A stretch of DNA of 62,000 nucleotides from Neocallimastix lanati (nom. inval.) (lineage: Eukaryota > Neocallimastigomycota > Neocallimastigomycetes > Neocallimastigales > Neocallimastigaceae), in NCBI GenBank assembly GCA_016946835.1, contig JACVTC010000009.1, positions 150,001 through 212,000 on the forward strand, given 5' to 3'. The notes under the pieces are model-generated. The model saw nothing but the letters and a program-made list of their open reading frames with translations. It did no database searches and was not told the DNA's origin. Made by a program: the position numbers and the translations under genes. Positions 42,441 through 56,300 of the stretch are shown here, one piece after another (positions within the stretch are counted from its first letter, which is position 1; every line of letters starts with the position of its first letter).

Positions 42441-43730
42441 TTAATAATAACTATTAAACTTAGAGTCTCAACTCTATAAATAAGGATAACTTCGAAGAAT
42501 GGAAATTTCTTAATAGAAATATTCTCAAAGGCAAGAAACTCCAAAAATTCGTAAATAAGGACGAAATTGCTGAACTTACAAAATAAAAAAAAAAGTTGAG
42601 AACAGAAATAAAAATTAAAATAAGGATACCAAAATTCTCAAGGAAATTAAGGACCTTAAAACTGAAGTTGAAGATGCTGAAATAAAGGATACTCTTGCAT
42701 GTACAATTATTTGTAATAACCTCTCAAAGAAAATTCTTGAGTTTACTAAAGGGACTTAATACTTCTTTTAAAATGATGGAAAAGCTAAAATCTTTATATG
42801 GAAAGAAGAAATCTTCTGATGTTTAATATTGGATCAATATTGGATGAAAGAAAATGTACTCACTAAAGACCAAGAATCTCCGCAGACTGTAAGGATATCA
42901 TAAATCCTATTGAAGAAATATTTGATATAATGACAAAAAATAATGCAAACCTTGAAGATTGGGAAAAAAATATCCAAGTATTTTCTTGAAATTTAAAAAA
43001 GATCATATTCATCCTGATTGATGAATTCTTAACCGAAGCAATCAATAAAATTAATTTTCAAATATATTTTCAACGTACTATAGATTATAACAAAACTTTT
43101 AAGGATAGCGATGACTTAATGGATCTGTGTCGTTTTTCAAAATCCAATGACCATTCGATTAAAAGGTCTAATTATTGTCACATTGACAAGGAAAATAGAC
43201 ATTCTACTGACGATTGCATTTATAATGGATTAAATAAGAAATTTCAAAATCAATCAAATAAAGGTGAAAATAAGCTATTTGATCAAAAAAAAAAAAAAAG
43301 AAAATTAAGAAAGTCGAAAAGAAATAATAATAAAATCAAAGGGAAATCTTTCAACACTATAGAATATAGAAAAAATCCATCTGATGAAGAAGTTTCTTTT
43401 GGAGAGCTAAAAGCCATGTATGATAAAAGTTTTGACCATATCGAAACTATAGGGAAATTGAAATGATCAGAACCTTCATGAAAATCAAACAAAGCCTTGT
43501 ATATCATCAATTACTGACCAACAAGACGATAAAACAATATAGGACCTTTGATACAGATGTTTCTGAGCACATTACTGACAATATAAATATTCTTTCTAAC
43601 TTTAAAGAAGAAAATCTAACATTAAAATGTGCAAACAACTCTCTCTGTAAATTTGAAGGTATTGACACTTTTGAGGGTAGCATTAAATGGTTCTGACATC
43701 AAATAAAAAAAAACGTCTTATACTCGAAAG
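42440..43730 (+). mobile_element. Copia-type retrotransposon fragment: gag and protease
   Basis: Broken frames read LNKDNFEEWKFLNRNILKGK (gag N-terminus, 42465-42535), LSKKILEFTKGLNTSFKMME, and a zinc-knuckle remnant NYCHIDKENRHSTDDCIYN (43160-43220). A protease-like segment follows: FDTDVSEHITDNINILSNF, then LKCANNSLCKFEGIDTFEG (43550-43680), where the catalytic DTG/DSG box has become DTD. No integrase, RT or LTR follows; AT repeats begin at about 43830. It is a truncated relic of a family different from the 36.8-kb element. Confidence 0.65.
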
Positions 43731-43849
43731 ATATCAATAAAAATCTATTAAATGGAATTAAACTTTCAAAAAAAAAAAAAAAAAATATTGGTCACTATCA
43801 ATATATGACAGAAGTAATATGTTCACCAAAAAGACCTTTTTCATATTTA

Positions 43850-44110
43850 TTTATTATTTAATATTTAATATTTAATATTATTTTTATTATTTATTATTTA
43901 TTATTCAAATATTTATTATTCAATTATTTATTATATTATTTATTATTTATTATTTATTATTTACTATTTATTATTATTTATTATTTACTATTTATTATTA
44001 TTTATTTATTTATTTATTATTTATTTATTTATTATTATTTATTTATTTATTTATTATTTATTTATTTATTATTTATTATTTATTATTTATTATTTATTAT
44101 TCAATTATTT
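43850..44110. repeat. TTATTTA/TTATTAT minisatellite
   Basis: Imperfect array of TTATTTATTA units directly after the copia fragment. Confidence 0.85.
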
Positions 44111-44453
44111 AGTTATTTATATATCCATATGTTTATAGTTAATACTTTTTAAATAAATAAAAAAAAGAAAAAGAAAAAGAATTCATTCTAAAAAAGGAAA
44201 TTATTAAAATTTTTTTTGTTTTAGTTTTATTCCAAATAAATTAAATGAAATAAAATTTATGGATGACAATAATAATATATAAACTTTTAAGAATGTGTAA
44301 CGTTTACTTTTATTTACAATAAACTCTAAATATATATGTAAATATATATATATAAATATAAATAAATATATATATAAATATAAATAAATATATAAAACAA
44401 TTCTTTGGAATTTTAATAAATCTTTTATATGTTTTTTTTTGTATCACTTTTTT

Positions 44454-44502
<49 letters not shown>

Positions 44503-45372
44503 AATTAATTAATTAATTAATTAAATAATAAATAAATAAATTAATAAGTAATAAATAAAATAAATTATTATTGATATAAATCAATTTTTTTAAAGCTGTT
44601 CATTGAATCAACACATAAAAAGATTATGGATTAGAGTTCACTGAACCGTTTAAATAAATGGACTTTTAAAGTCAATAAAAGTCTGTCACTGTAAATATAA
44701 GAAAAGTAAAGGAAAGTAAAGGAAAAAGAAGGAATGAATGGATGTAAAGATTTAATAATAACAAAAAAAATAAAGATTAAAAATAAAAGTCGAAAATAAA
44801 ATAAAAAAGATGGGTTTAAATAATTAAAAAAAAAAAAAAAAAAAAAAAAGCTTATAATAGGAACAATTAAATGTAATAAAATAAAATAAAATAAAATAAA
44901 ATAAAATAAAATAAAATAAAATATATAATAGAATATGAATATAAAGTACAGATTGAATTAAAAAAAATAAAATAAAATAAAAATTTAAAATAACTTTATC
45001 ACCATAATTACATTTAATCAAATTAAAATTTTTACCACATCCTTGCTTAGAATGAATGTGAATAAGGAATTAACTCTTAATTTACTATTAAAGATAATCT
45101 AGCTAGAAGGTCGTTAATTTTTTTTTTTTTTACTAATCTTCGTTTAATTTAAAAAAGAAATTAAAAAAAAAGAACATTTAATGTTTATTTTTTTTTTTTT
45201 TTGTTTGTTTGTTGTAACTAATTTTACCAAACAATTTAAAAAAATTAAAAAATTTATAAACTAAAGAATTACATTTAAAGTTGATTTTTTAAACAATTTA
45301 TGTATTTATTTATTTTTTTTCTAATTGCTTTTGTGCATGCCATTATTTATTATTATTATTATTATTATTATC

Positions 45373-45422
<50 letters not shown>

Positions 45423-46599
45423 GTTTACATATAAATATTTATTCAAAGGTTTAAAGGCATGTCTTCATTTTTAATTATAAATATATGAATCTTAATGAAT
45501 GAACCTTCTTTTTCCTTTTTTTTTTTTATTATTAATTAACTTTATTTGTTATTTATTTACTTATTTAATTAATTATTTATTTACTCATCCATTTATTTAT
45601 TTATTTATTAATTATTTAATTATCTATCTATTTATCTATTTATTAATTATTTAATTAATTATCTATCTATCTATCTATCTATTCATTTATTTAATCGATC
45701 TATTTACTTAATGATTATTTATTTAATTATTATTTATTTATTCATTAATATTTTATTTTAAATAGTCAGCTAATTAATATAACCATATTTATTGATTAAA
45801 TTTTGTTTTTGTTTTATTGTTTATTAAAAAATTTAAATTAATAATAATAATCGATCATATATTAATAGATCAATAATTTGATGTTTATCCATTTTATTAA
45901 TATTTCTATTTTATTATATTTAGTGTTTATTATATTTCTATTTTATATTTCTATTTTATTATATTTAGTGTTTATTATCCATATACAATAATATATAGTG
46001 TCATTAAATTTTATATATTTGAGGTATTGAAAACAATTTAATTTATTAAACTTATCTTGAATTTCATTGGATAAAATAAAAAATTTAATTAATTTCTTTT
46101 TTTTTAATTTTAAAATTTATTTAAATTTTATATATTCATTTATATTCATTTATATTTATAATTTATTATTATTATTATTATTATAAATACAATCTTTATT
46201 TATTATTTATTATTTATTATTTATTATTTATTATTTATTATTTATTATCTATTATCTATTATTTATTATTTAATATTATTTATTATTTATTTATAAATAC
46301 TTTTTTATTATTTATTATTTAATATTTACTAATTATTTAATTATTTATTATTTATTATTATTTATTTATTATTCAATTATTTATTATTATATATGTAATA
46401 TATTTATTATATCTATCAGTATTATTATTTATGTCTACTTAAAGAAATAGTGGAAATGGATTTTTTTTTTTTTCAATAGCAAAATTACTATTAATATTTA
46501 GCCACGATACATTGAAGTATATTAAAAGAAGAAGTGTGAAAAAAAAAAAAAAAAAAAAAAAAAAAAGAAAGAAAAAAGAAAAAAGAGAAAATAAAGTTA

Positions 46600-46635
<36 letters not shown>

Positions 46636-46721
46636 AAAAAATAAAGCTTTTTAAATAAAATAAAAATGTAAGAAATAATAAAAATTTGGTTTATCATATT
46701 TTTAGGTCACCTTCTCAATAA

Positions 46722-46778
46722 AGGAAACCAATTTCCCTATAATTCTAAATTATAGGTATGAACATTAATAATTAATGA
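46722..46778. other. Three consecutive small palindromes
   Basis: GGAAACCAATTTCC (46722-46735), then CCTATAATT-CTA-AATTATAGG (46736-46756, nine-base arms), then CATTAATAATTAATG (46763-46777). In AT-rich DNA the third could arise by chance; the first two contain G/C pairs. Function unknown. Confidence 0.4.
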
Positions 46779-46973
46779 AAGTTGATAATGAAGACTGTAT
46801 AAATATGACTATGGAATGACTCTCATTAATACACTTTATAATCATAAATGAAGAATTAATAGGTATAATTATTTATAAATATTTAAATATATAATATGAA
46901 TAATCATATTAATATATTTATACATGTAATATTCAATGCATGAAATAAGAGAATACTATATAATATTATATAA

Positions 46974-47052
<79 letters not shown>
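46974..47052. repeat. (AAAT)n microsatellite
   Basis: About 19 uninterrupted AAAT tetramers. Confidence 0.95.
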
Positions 47053-47054
<2 letters not shown>

Positions 47055-48346
47055 ATAAATGTAATAATTATTATTAAACATAAATAATTGATTATTAGTA
47101 TTCAATATATGATTTATAACATTTTATGTATAAAAATTTTTTTCTTTTCTTTTTTTATTTTTGTTAAATAGCATCTTTATATACTTTTTTTTTTTTTTTT
47201 TTTATAAATGAAATAAAAAGTTTTATTTTATTTTTTTTAATAAAATAAACGTATTTTGTAAATAAAATCATCATCATCATAATAATAATAATAAAAAAAA
47301 AAAAAAAAAAAAAAAGAAATAAAAAGAAAGAAAATATTAAGAAAAGCATTAAATTTTATAATTTACATTTAATAATATATTAAAAATTATTTATTTATAC
47401 ATTCTGTTATTATATTGACTTTTCTTTATTGTTTCTTTTCTTTTCCATTTCTTTTTTTTTTTTTTTATTTAGAAAAAACAAAAATACCTATAAGTATCGA
47501 AGAAAATTTAATAGTAAGAATAATTTTTACATTTTAAATTAGAGATTCATATTTTACTTTTATAATAAATAATCAGAGGCAAATTTGTTCTTAATATTTT
47601 ATTTTAAAGAATACAGTAGATAATCAAAATTATCAAATTTCATAAATATTTATTTTATTATTAAATAATGTTTATAAGTTTATTATAAATAAATAATAAT
47701 AATAATAATAAAAGTGAGAAAAAAAGGTATTAATTTATATAAATATATATATAAATTTATATTTACTATTGAATTATATTTATTAATGATTTTAATTTGC
47801 ATGATTGTATTTTTATGTATAATATATATTATTTTAATATTTATTTTTGTTCATATACATATATTAGATATATATAAATTAAAAATTTTGAAGAATTAAA
47901 AAATCATATCTTAATACAAATTAATAATAAATTCAATAAATTGTTAATATCATCCGAATTATTATTATATTTTATTTTTTACGAAATAGACTTTTTTTTT
48001 ATTTAATAACAAAAAAAAAAAAAAAAAAATAGTAACAGTAATTCGATTAAGCATCTTTTTTATTTTTTTTTTAAAAGGAACAAAAAAAAAAAAAAAAAAA
48101 CAGTTAGACGTAATAATTCAATTATCATTTTCTATTTATATTTATGAATAAATTTATAAAAAATTACAAATTTAATTTAATGATATATCATTAAAGATTA
48201 ATTTTATATATCATTAAAATTAATTTAATATTTATATAATATATATATAGAATTATAGAATATACCGATATTTTTTTTTTATTTTTATTTCAAAACAATT
48301 CATAATAAAAGAAAAAATTATTAATATTAATTAAATATAAAAGAAA

Positions 48347-51300
48347 ATGGTTTTCGTATCTGTTTGTAAAGCTATATATGACTTTACTCCCGAAGAAGAA
48401 GATGCCAAGGATCAATTAACTTTTGCTGAAGGTGATATTTTATTTATCACTGATAAAAGTAGTATGGATGAAGAAGGTCAAACTTCAGAAGAATCGAACG
48501 ATTGGTGGGTTGCTAAACATTCGGAGACTGAAGCTACCGGTGATGTTCCAATTTCCTATGTTGAAGAGGTAAAAAAAAAAAAAACATAAAAAAAAAACAT
48601 AAAAATATATAAAAAATATAATTACTTTATAAAAATTTTATAATTATATATTATGTTATATAAATATATATATATAAGAAGGAAAATGTTATATATGTTT
48701 TAAAAATTCAAACAAACAATCAAACGAAAAAAAATTAATTTAATTCTAAATATTAGATAACAATTTTATTATTAATTATTAATCTTTATATATAATGACA
48801 ATGCTATAAATATTTATTTTCATTTTATTTTTAAAATAAAGTTATTACTAATTTATAAATTTGTTTCTAATTTTAATAAACTTTTTTCTTAAATATATAT
48901 CTATTGATATGTATAATATGCCATTTTTATTCTTATTAGTTAACACCAATTTCAAAAGGTATTGCTTTATATGATTATGAAGCTCAAACTGAGGATGAAA
49001 TTGACTTAGTAGAAGATGAACCAATTAATATTGTATATAAATTGGATGACGATTGGTGGATTATTGAAAAGAATAACCAGTATGGTCAATGTCCAGCTAC
49101 TTATATTCAAGAAGATGGTATTGAAATTGAAAATGTAAGTTTTAAAAATTAAATTATTTATTTAATTATTATTATAATTAGAAATCAATAACAGAAAAAA
49201 AAATAAGAAAAAAGAGAAGAAAAAAGAGTTTTATTTAGTAATATTTATTTTTATTAATTATACGTATAAATAATAATATGTGAAAAAAAAAGACGAATGA
49301 AGTACCACCAGAGGTTGAAGAACCTAAAACTATAATTGATGTTAAACCAGCTGGAGAAGCTTCTGCTCAAAATTTCAAAAATGCTTTATTAGCTGCTGCT
49401 GAAGAATCACTTTCTGGTCCATCAAATATTTCATACTTTGAAGTAACTGTAAGTTTTATATAGTAATAATAATTATAATAATAATAATAAATTTTATTTT
49501 TTTATAAAAATTTTGTTAAAAAATTATTAATAATATTAATCTATAATTCATTCATCAAGGAAATCGAAAAGAAAAAGGGTAAAGAAATTAGAAAAGGAAA
49601 AATGGGTGTTAATACGAGTACTATTTATTTATGTGATACTAATAAGGTTGAATATTCTATTAATTATAAAGATATATTAATAATCTTTTATTATTATTTT
49701 TTTTATTTTGTTTTCCGTAATTAAAAGATAATTTACTAAATATTATTATTATTATTTTTTATAATTAATTAAAAATGAATTTTTTTATATTTCATATTTT
49801 GTTATTAATTTTGAATAAATAACTTTTATTTTATTTTATTTTAAAGAATATCATACAACAATGGGAACTCAATAATTTAAAATTTTTCAAGAACAAAAAA
49901 TCAAAGAAGTTAGTTCTTAATTTTGGTACTGAAGTTCATGAATTCGAAGGAATAAAGGCAAATATTGATGGTTTAGCAAAAGAAATTATTAATGCCCAAA
50001 TGGTAAATAAAAATTAATTAAATTATTCATCCATTAACATCCATTAATTATTAAATAATTATAATATTTTCAATTATTTTTATAACTTTATTTTATTGAT
50101 AAAACTAAAAAAAAACAAAAAAAAAAAAAAAAAAAAAATAAAAAACAAATATATATATATATAAATATAAATTATAAAATTTTTATAAAATTTAATAAAT
50201 TCATAGAAAAGTAAAATTAGACCTGCTAATACTAACAATGCTGCTGTTGAAGCAATTAGTTCTTTAGCTAACAAAGTTCCTGAAGTTAAACCACAACCAG
50301 TGGAACCAGTTAAAACTGAAGTCATTGAAGAAACTGAAGTTCCAGAAACAGAACAAGAACTTGGCCCACCAAAGATTGCTAAAGTTTTATATGATTATGA
50401 AGCTAATTTAGATGATGATATTACAGTTCATGAAAATGAAAATGTTGTTATTTTAGATGATTCTGATCCAGATTGGTGGAAGGTTCGTGTTGTTTCGAAG
50501 AATGGTCAAGAAGGTATGGTCCCAAAAACCTATATTGAAGTGATGGTACCCGGTCAAAGTAGTGAAGAAAATGAAATGGGAGAAGTTGAAGAAACCTATG
50601 AAAATTCAGTAAATATAAATATAAAATATAGAATATAAAATATAAAATATAAAAAATATAAATATAAATATTATTTATTTTATTTTTGATTTAATATTAT
50701 ATAATACTAAATAATAAATATATTATCTTTCTATATGTTTTTTTTAAATAAAAATAAAATTTAAATAATATATTAATGAATTAATAAAATAACAAAAAAA
50801 ATTTTTTTTAATAAATTAACATTATTAGGCTCAACAAACTATTTCATCACTTCCTACACTTCCACCAAGAAGTAAATATTTTAATGAATTAATTATTAAT
50901 AATTCCTTTTTTTTTTGTATATTCCTTAAAAGAATTATATATAAATGTATAATTATAATGTAATTATAATATATTAAAAATATTTTAAATTTTTTTTTGT
51001 TATATTATTTTATGTTATTTGTTATTTTGTATTATTTTATTTTTATTTTTATTGTTTTTATTATTTTATAAAATTTATTTATAGATCCTTCAGTTCCAGG
51101 TATATATATATATTTATATTTATATACAAATTATTGAAATTTATTAATATATAAATACATAAATATTAAATTTAAAATTTATTCTATAATAGTACCCCCA
51201 GTTTTACCTGATAGAGATACTATAGCCTCACCAACTATGTCTCCACCAGCTCTTCCAGAAAGACCAACTATGGTGTCTACTCAAGCTCCACCAGCTCTTC

Positions 51301-52114
51301 CAGAAAGACCCATTATGGAATCTAATCAAGTTCCACCAGCTCTTCCAGAAAGGCCAACTATGGAATTTAATCAAGTTCCACCAGCTCTTCCAGAAAGACC
51401 AACTATAGGTAATTAATTATAGAATATTAAAATAATTTATAAGAAAAAAAATAATAATAATAATAAAAAGTAAAAAAAAAGAGATAAATTAATAAATTTA
51501 TTTTATTTTATTTTATTTTTTATTTTTCAATTTATTTACTTTTTTTTTTAATAAATATAATAAAAAGATACTCAAAATAGTAAGTGATTTGTATTATTAT
51601 AAAGTTTTATATAAAAATTATAAATAAATGATATATTAAAATAATTTTATTAATAATAAATAGATGCTCCAGTAAACTCAAGCCAACCAGAAAGTATGAT
51701 TTAAATTATTATATATATTTAAGAAAAAAAATTTTTTTTGTTTTAGTTTTTATTTATTTATTTTTTTTCATAAATATAAATTTTATTATTAAGATGAAGA
51801 AGAGAGTCCAGTATTCCCAATGAGAACCTATAGTAAAGGTAATTTATCCTTTAATATATAATATATATATATTATTTTTGTTTTTTATTATTTATTTATT
51901 ATTAACTAATTATATATGTATATATTTATAAACCCTTTTTTATTCTTTAAATTTTTTTTTAATAATAAAAGTTTTTGGATCATCAAATAACTTGAGTAGA
52001 ATACAAACTCATCATTCTCAAAGTTCTCCTCCACAACATGTTAGATCTGCAGGTTAGTTAATAAATATATGTATATATATATATATAAAATTAAAACAAT
52101 AAAATAAAATTATA

Positions 52115-52177
<63 letters not shown>

Positions 52178-53295
52178 AATTGTTTGTTTGAAATTATTAA
52201 AGAATAAAAAAATTAATTCTTTTCTATTATATTATATTATGTTATTATATTATATTAATATTTCATAGGAAATATTATTGAACCAGATATTAGATATGCT
52301 GTTGATCTTGAAATAAATCAACCTCCAGTTAAACAACAATCTCTTCCATCACCACAACATTCCAATCCATCTCCATTATCACCACGTATTTATTTTATTC
52401 TAAATAAATTATATTAAATATAATTATTTATATATTTATTAATTAATTAAAGATGAATTAATTATGCTTTTTTTTTATATCTATTTATTCATACTATCAA
52501 TTATAAATAATAGAACAAAGTAGAAATGCTAATTTAAAGAGTAAGAATCCTTTTTAATATATATATATATTTTTTTTAAAGAAATAATATTATATAAATG
52601 ATTATTTTAATAAATTTTTATATATTTTATTTATTATTATTTTTATAATATATATAATATAAATTATATAAAAATGGAATATAATAATTTAAATATGATT
52701 AAAAATATAATATAATATAATATAATTTTTTTTAAAAAAATTATAGAACCGGAAAAAGAAAATCTTTGTGTTTGGACTGATAAAACTGGTTCCTTTGAAG
52801 TTGAAGCTGAATTCTTAGGTTTAGTTGGTGATAAGGTTCATTTACATAAGGCTAATGGTGTAAAGATTGCCGTACCTTTAGATAAATTAGATGCAAAGAA
52901 TGTTGAATATATTAAAGCTCTTGTGGGTAAAGATCATAAAATGGTTATTCCACCACCACCAGGTTCCTCAAGAAAGGTTCCAGAAGTTCCAAAGAGTCCA
53001 GTTAGAGCTTCCCAAAGAAATAAATTTACTTATCGTGGTTTTAATTGGAAAAACTTCTTCGTTGATTCTAAGATTGAAGAAAAGAAAGCAGAAAAGTATG
53101 CCAAGACTTTTGTTAAGAATATGTTAAGTAAGACAATTATTAAGTCCTTGGATGAAAATTCATTGGCTACTTTTAATATTAATCCAACTGATATTCCTTT
53201 AATTTTAAATCATATTAAGGAAATGAATGAAAAGAAGGATTCTGTAAGTTTATATATATATATTTTTTCTATTAATTTTTTTTTATTAGATTTTT

Positions 53296-53326
<31 letters not shown>

Positions 53327-56300
53327 CTTGATTTAATAATAATAATAATAATAATGATGATGAAAACTTGATTTAATAATAATAATATTATTATTATTAA
53401 TATTATTAAAATTAAAATTATAATTAAAAATTAATGAAAAATTTATATTTAAATAATACAAATAAATTAATCAAATTATTAGAATCAACAAATTCAAAAA
53501 GATGCCGAATTAGCTAAAAAATTACAAGAAGAAGAAAATAATAAATATAATAGTAGTAATATTCAATCCTCTACTTCCTTACCAAGAATTGATAATGAAA
53601 TTATTGATATGACCATTCAGAAGGAAAATGAAAAAGAAAAATTAGAACAAGAAAAAAAGATGAATGAAGCAAAGAACGAAAAAGTTCCAATCTTCTCAAG
53701 ACCAACTACTAGAAAGAGTAAATATAATCATTGCCATAATTAATAATAAATATATAATATATATATTATATATATATATATATTTTTCTTTACTTATAAT
53801 ATTATAATAATATTATAATATTATTTATTTATTTATTTTTTTTTATAATAATTCAATGAATAATATACATATATTTATATATTTTTTAATAATAATAAAA
53901 AATATATATAAATAATTTTTAAATCAAATTTAATATATATATATATTAAATATATATATATTCATATTAAATAATTAAAACTAATAAATTTATGAACTAA
54001 CTAACTAATAAAATTTAATAATTGTATCTTTTATCTATTAATTGCTATAGAGCAAACACAAGATAAACAAATTACATTTGATGAAATTGAAAAGATTCAA
54101 CAGGCTTTATCTTCAACATCTCCAACTGTTGGTAAGAAGACTACTATTAAACATGAAAATGTTGTTTCTCAAAGAATTAGAATTGGTTCAACTAAATCTG
54201 AAGAATTATTCCCAGGTGAAAATTGGGCTACTCCTTCTGGTAGACCTCGTCCATCTGATAAGACAAAGAAATTGAATTGGGATACCAATGAATTAAAAAA
54301 TAATTCTGCTTTAGTGAAAAGACCACAAGTTGGTAGTGGTTTTGATAATGATGCATGGGCTGTTGGTGACAACAACAGTAGTAGTAATACTTCTAACATG
54401 AATATTTTCAATAAAACCTCCCAACCAACCCAACCAAAGATTAATGCTAATTCTCTTCCAGCTCCGTTAATTCCAACAAGTGGTAATGGATTAAACTTTG
54501 TACCTACCGGTACTCCAAGTTTACCAACCTCAGCTGTTATGTCACCAAATCAATCTAATAAGAATCTTTTAACAGGTCCTGTCAATAATCAAAGCACTGG
54601 TAATTCTATTGATCAAGTAAAGAATAATATGACTGGTGGTTCTATTAATCAAATAAAGAATAATATGACTGGTGGTTCTATGAAAAATATGAACACCATT
54701 CAAAACCAATTCACAGGTAGTTCTAACAATGGTAATAATAGTATGATTAATAACCAATTCACTGGTAACTCTATGAACAATATGAACAACATGAACAACA
54801 TGAACAACATGAACAACAACATGAACAACAATATGAACAACAATATGAACAACAATATGAACAACAATATGAACAACAATATGAACAATATGAATAATAT
54901 GAACAATATGAATAATATGAACAATATGAATAATATGAACAATATGAATAATATGAACAATATGAACAACATGAATAATATGAACAACATGAACAACATG
55001 AATAATATGAACAACATGAACAACATGAATAATATGAACAACATGAATAATATGAACAATATGAACAACATGAATAATATGAATAACATGAACTATATTT
55101 CTAATCAAATGACTGGTGGATCAATGAACAATGTTAGTAACCAAAGAACAGGTGGTTCTATGAGTAGTGTTTCTCTCCATAGAACCGGTGGTTCAATGAA
55201 AAGTATGACTATTCAAAACCAATACACTGGTAATTCAATGAACGGCAGTAATAGTTTAGCTCTTGTTAAACAACAATACACTGGAAGTAGTAGTTTCTTA
55301 AATGGCAATGCTACTGCTAATACAACTACTTCTTCCAATGATTTATTCGAAAACTTGAATCCATTAAAGGGAATGAATACTACTTCTCAAAATGTTTCAA
55401 CTGCCTTAACTTCTACTGCTTTAACGGCAGCAACTAATCCATTAGATGCTAGTGCCTTCGGTCCTCTCAGTAGTAAGAACACTGTCACTCAAACAATTAT
55501 TTCTAATAATCCAATTCAAAAACAACAAATTCAAACTACGGTTGTACGTCAAACCACCAAGCTTCAAAATCTTTCTAATCCAAGTATGGGATCCATCATT
55601 AATACTAATATTTCTACTAATACTACTGCCAGCTTATCAGGTGGATTAAATGGTATAGGTGGTACCTCCTCAGCATTAAGTTCTCCTTTATTAGGTAGTA
55701 GTCTCGGTACCACTTCTGGTCTTGGAGCCACATCTGGTCTTGGAGCCACATCTGGTCTCGGTGCCACATCTGGTCTTGGATTAAGTTCTGGAATTAATTC
55801 TTCATTATCCTCACCAAGTTTAAGTACGCTTGGTAGTGGTCTTAACAGTCCTTTATCTTCTACCAATTTAACTGGTACTGGACTTGGTAATACTGGTCTC
55901 AGCAGTTCTTCATTATCTTCTCCTAATTTATATTCTGGCATAAGTAGTCCAACATCTTTATCTTCAGGATTGGGTGCTACTTCTGGACTTAACACCAGTC
56001 TCAGTACTAGCCTTGTTTCTTCCACTGGTTTAGGTGCTACTACTGGTCTTGGTGCTACAGGATTAGGTGCATCAACTGGTCTCTCTACTGGTCTTGGTGC
56101 TACTGGATTAGGTACCACTGGTTTAGGTGCTACTAGATTAGGTACTACTACAGGTCTTGGTGCCGGTCTTGGTACCACTGGATTAGGTACTACAGGATTA
56201 GGTGCTACAGGATTAGGTGCTACAGGATTAGGTACTACAGGATTAGGTGCTACAGGATTAGGTGCATCAACTGGTCTCTCCTCCGGTCTTGGTGCTACTA

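Larger units (their letters stand above)
43830..48346. other. AT-rich intergenic region upstream of the Sla1-like gene
   Basis: About 4.5 kb of TTATTTA, AAAT, AAT, ATCT and TA arrays and homopolymers. The moderately complex stretch at 46720-46780 is a run of small palindromes, listed separately. I saw no exon or RNA gene. Confidence 0.6.

Noticed and set aside
46974-47052. CRISPR-like regular array
   Set aside because: A simple AAAT microsatellite with no spacers; none of the arrays in the window has unique spacers.
54569-55108. Long minus-strand ORFs of Ile/His/Val or Leu/Phe repeats
   Set aside because: Antisense shadows of the Asn-Asn-Met coding minisatellite in the Sla1 exon.
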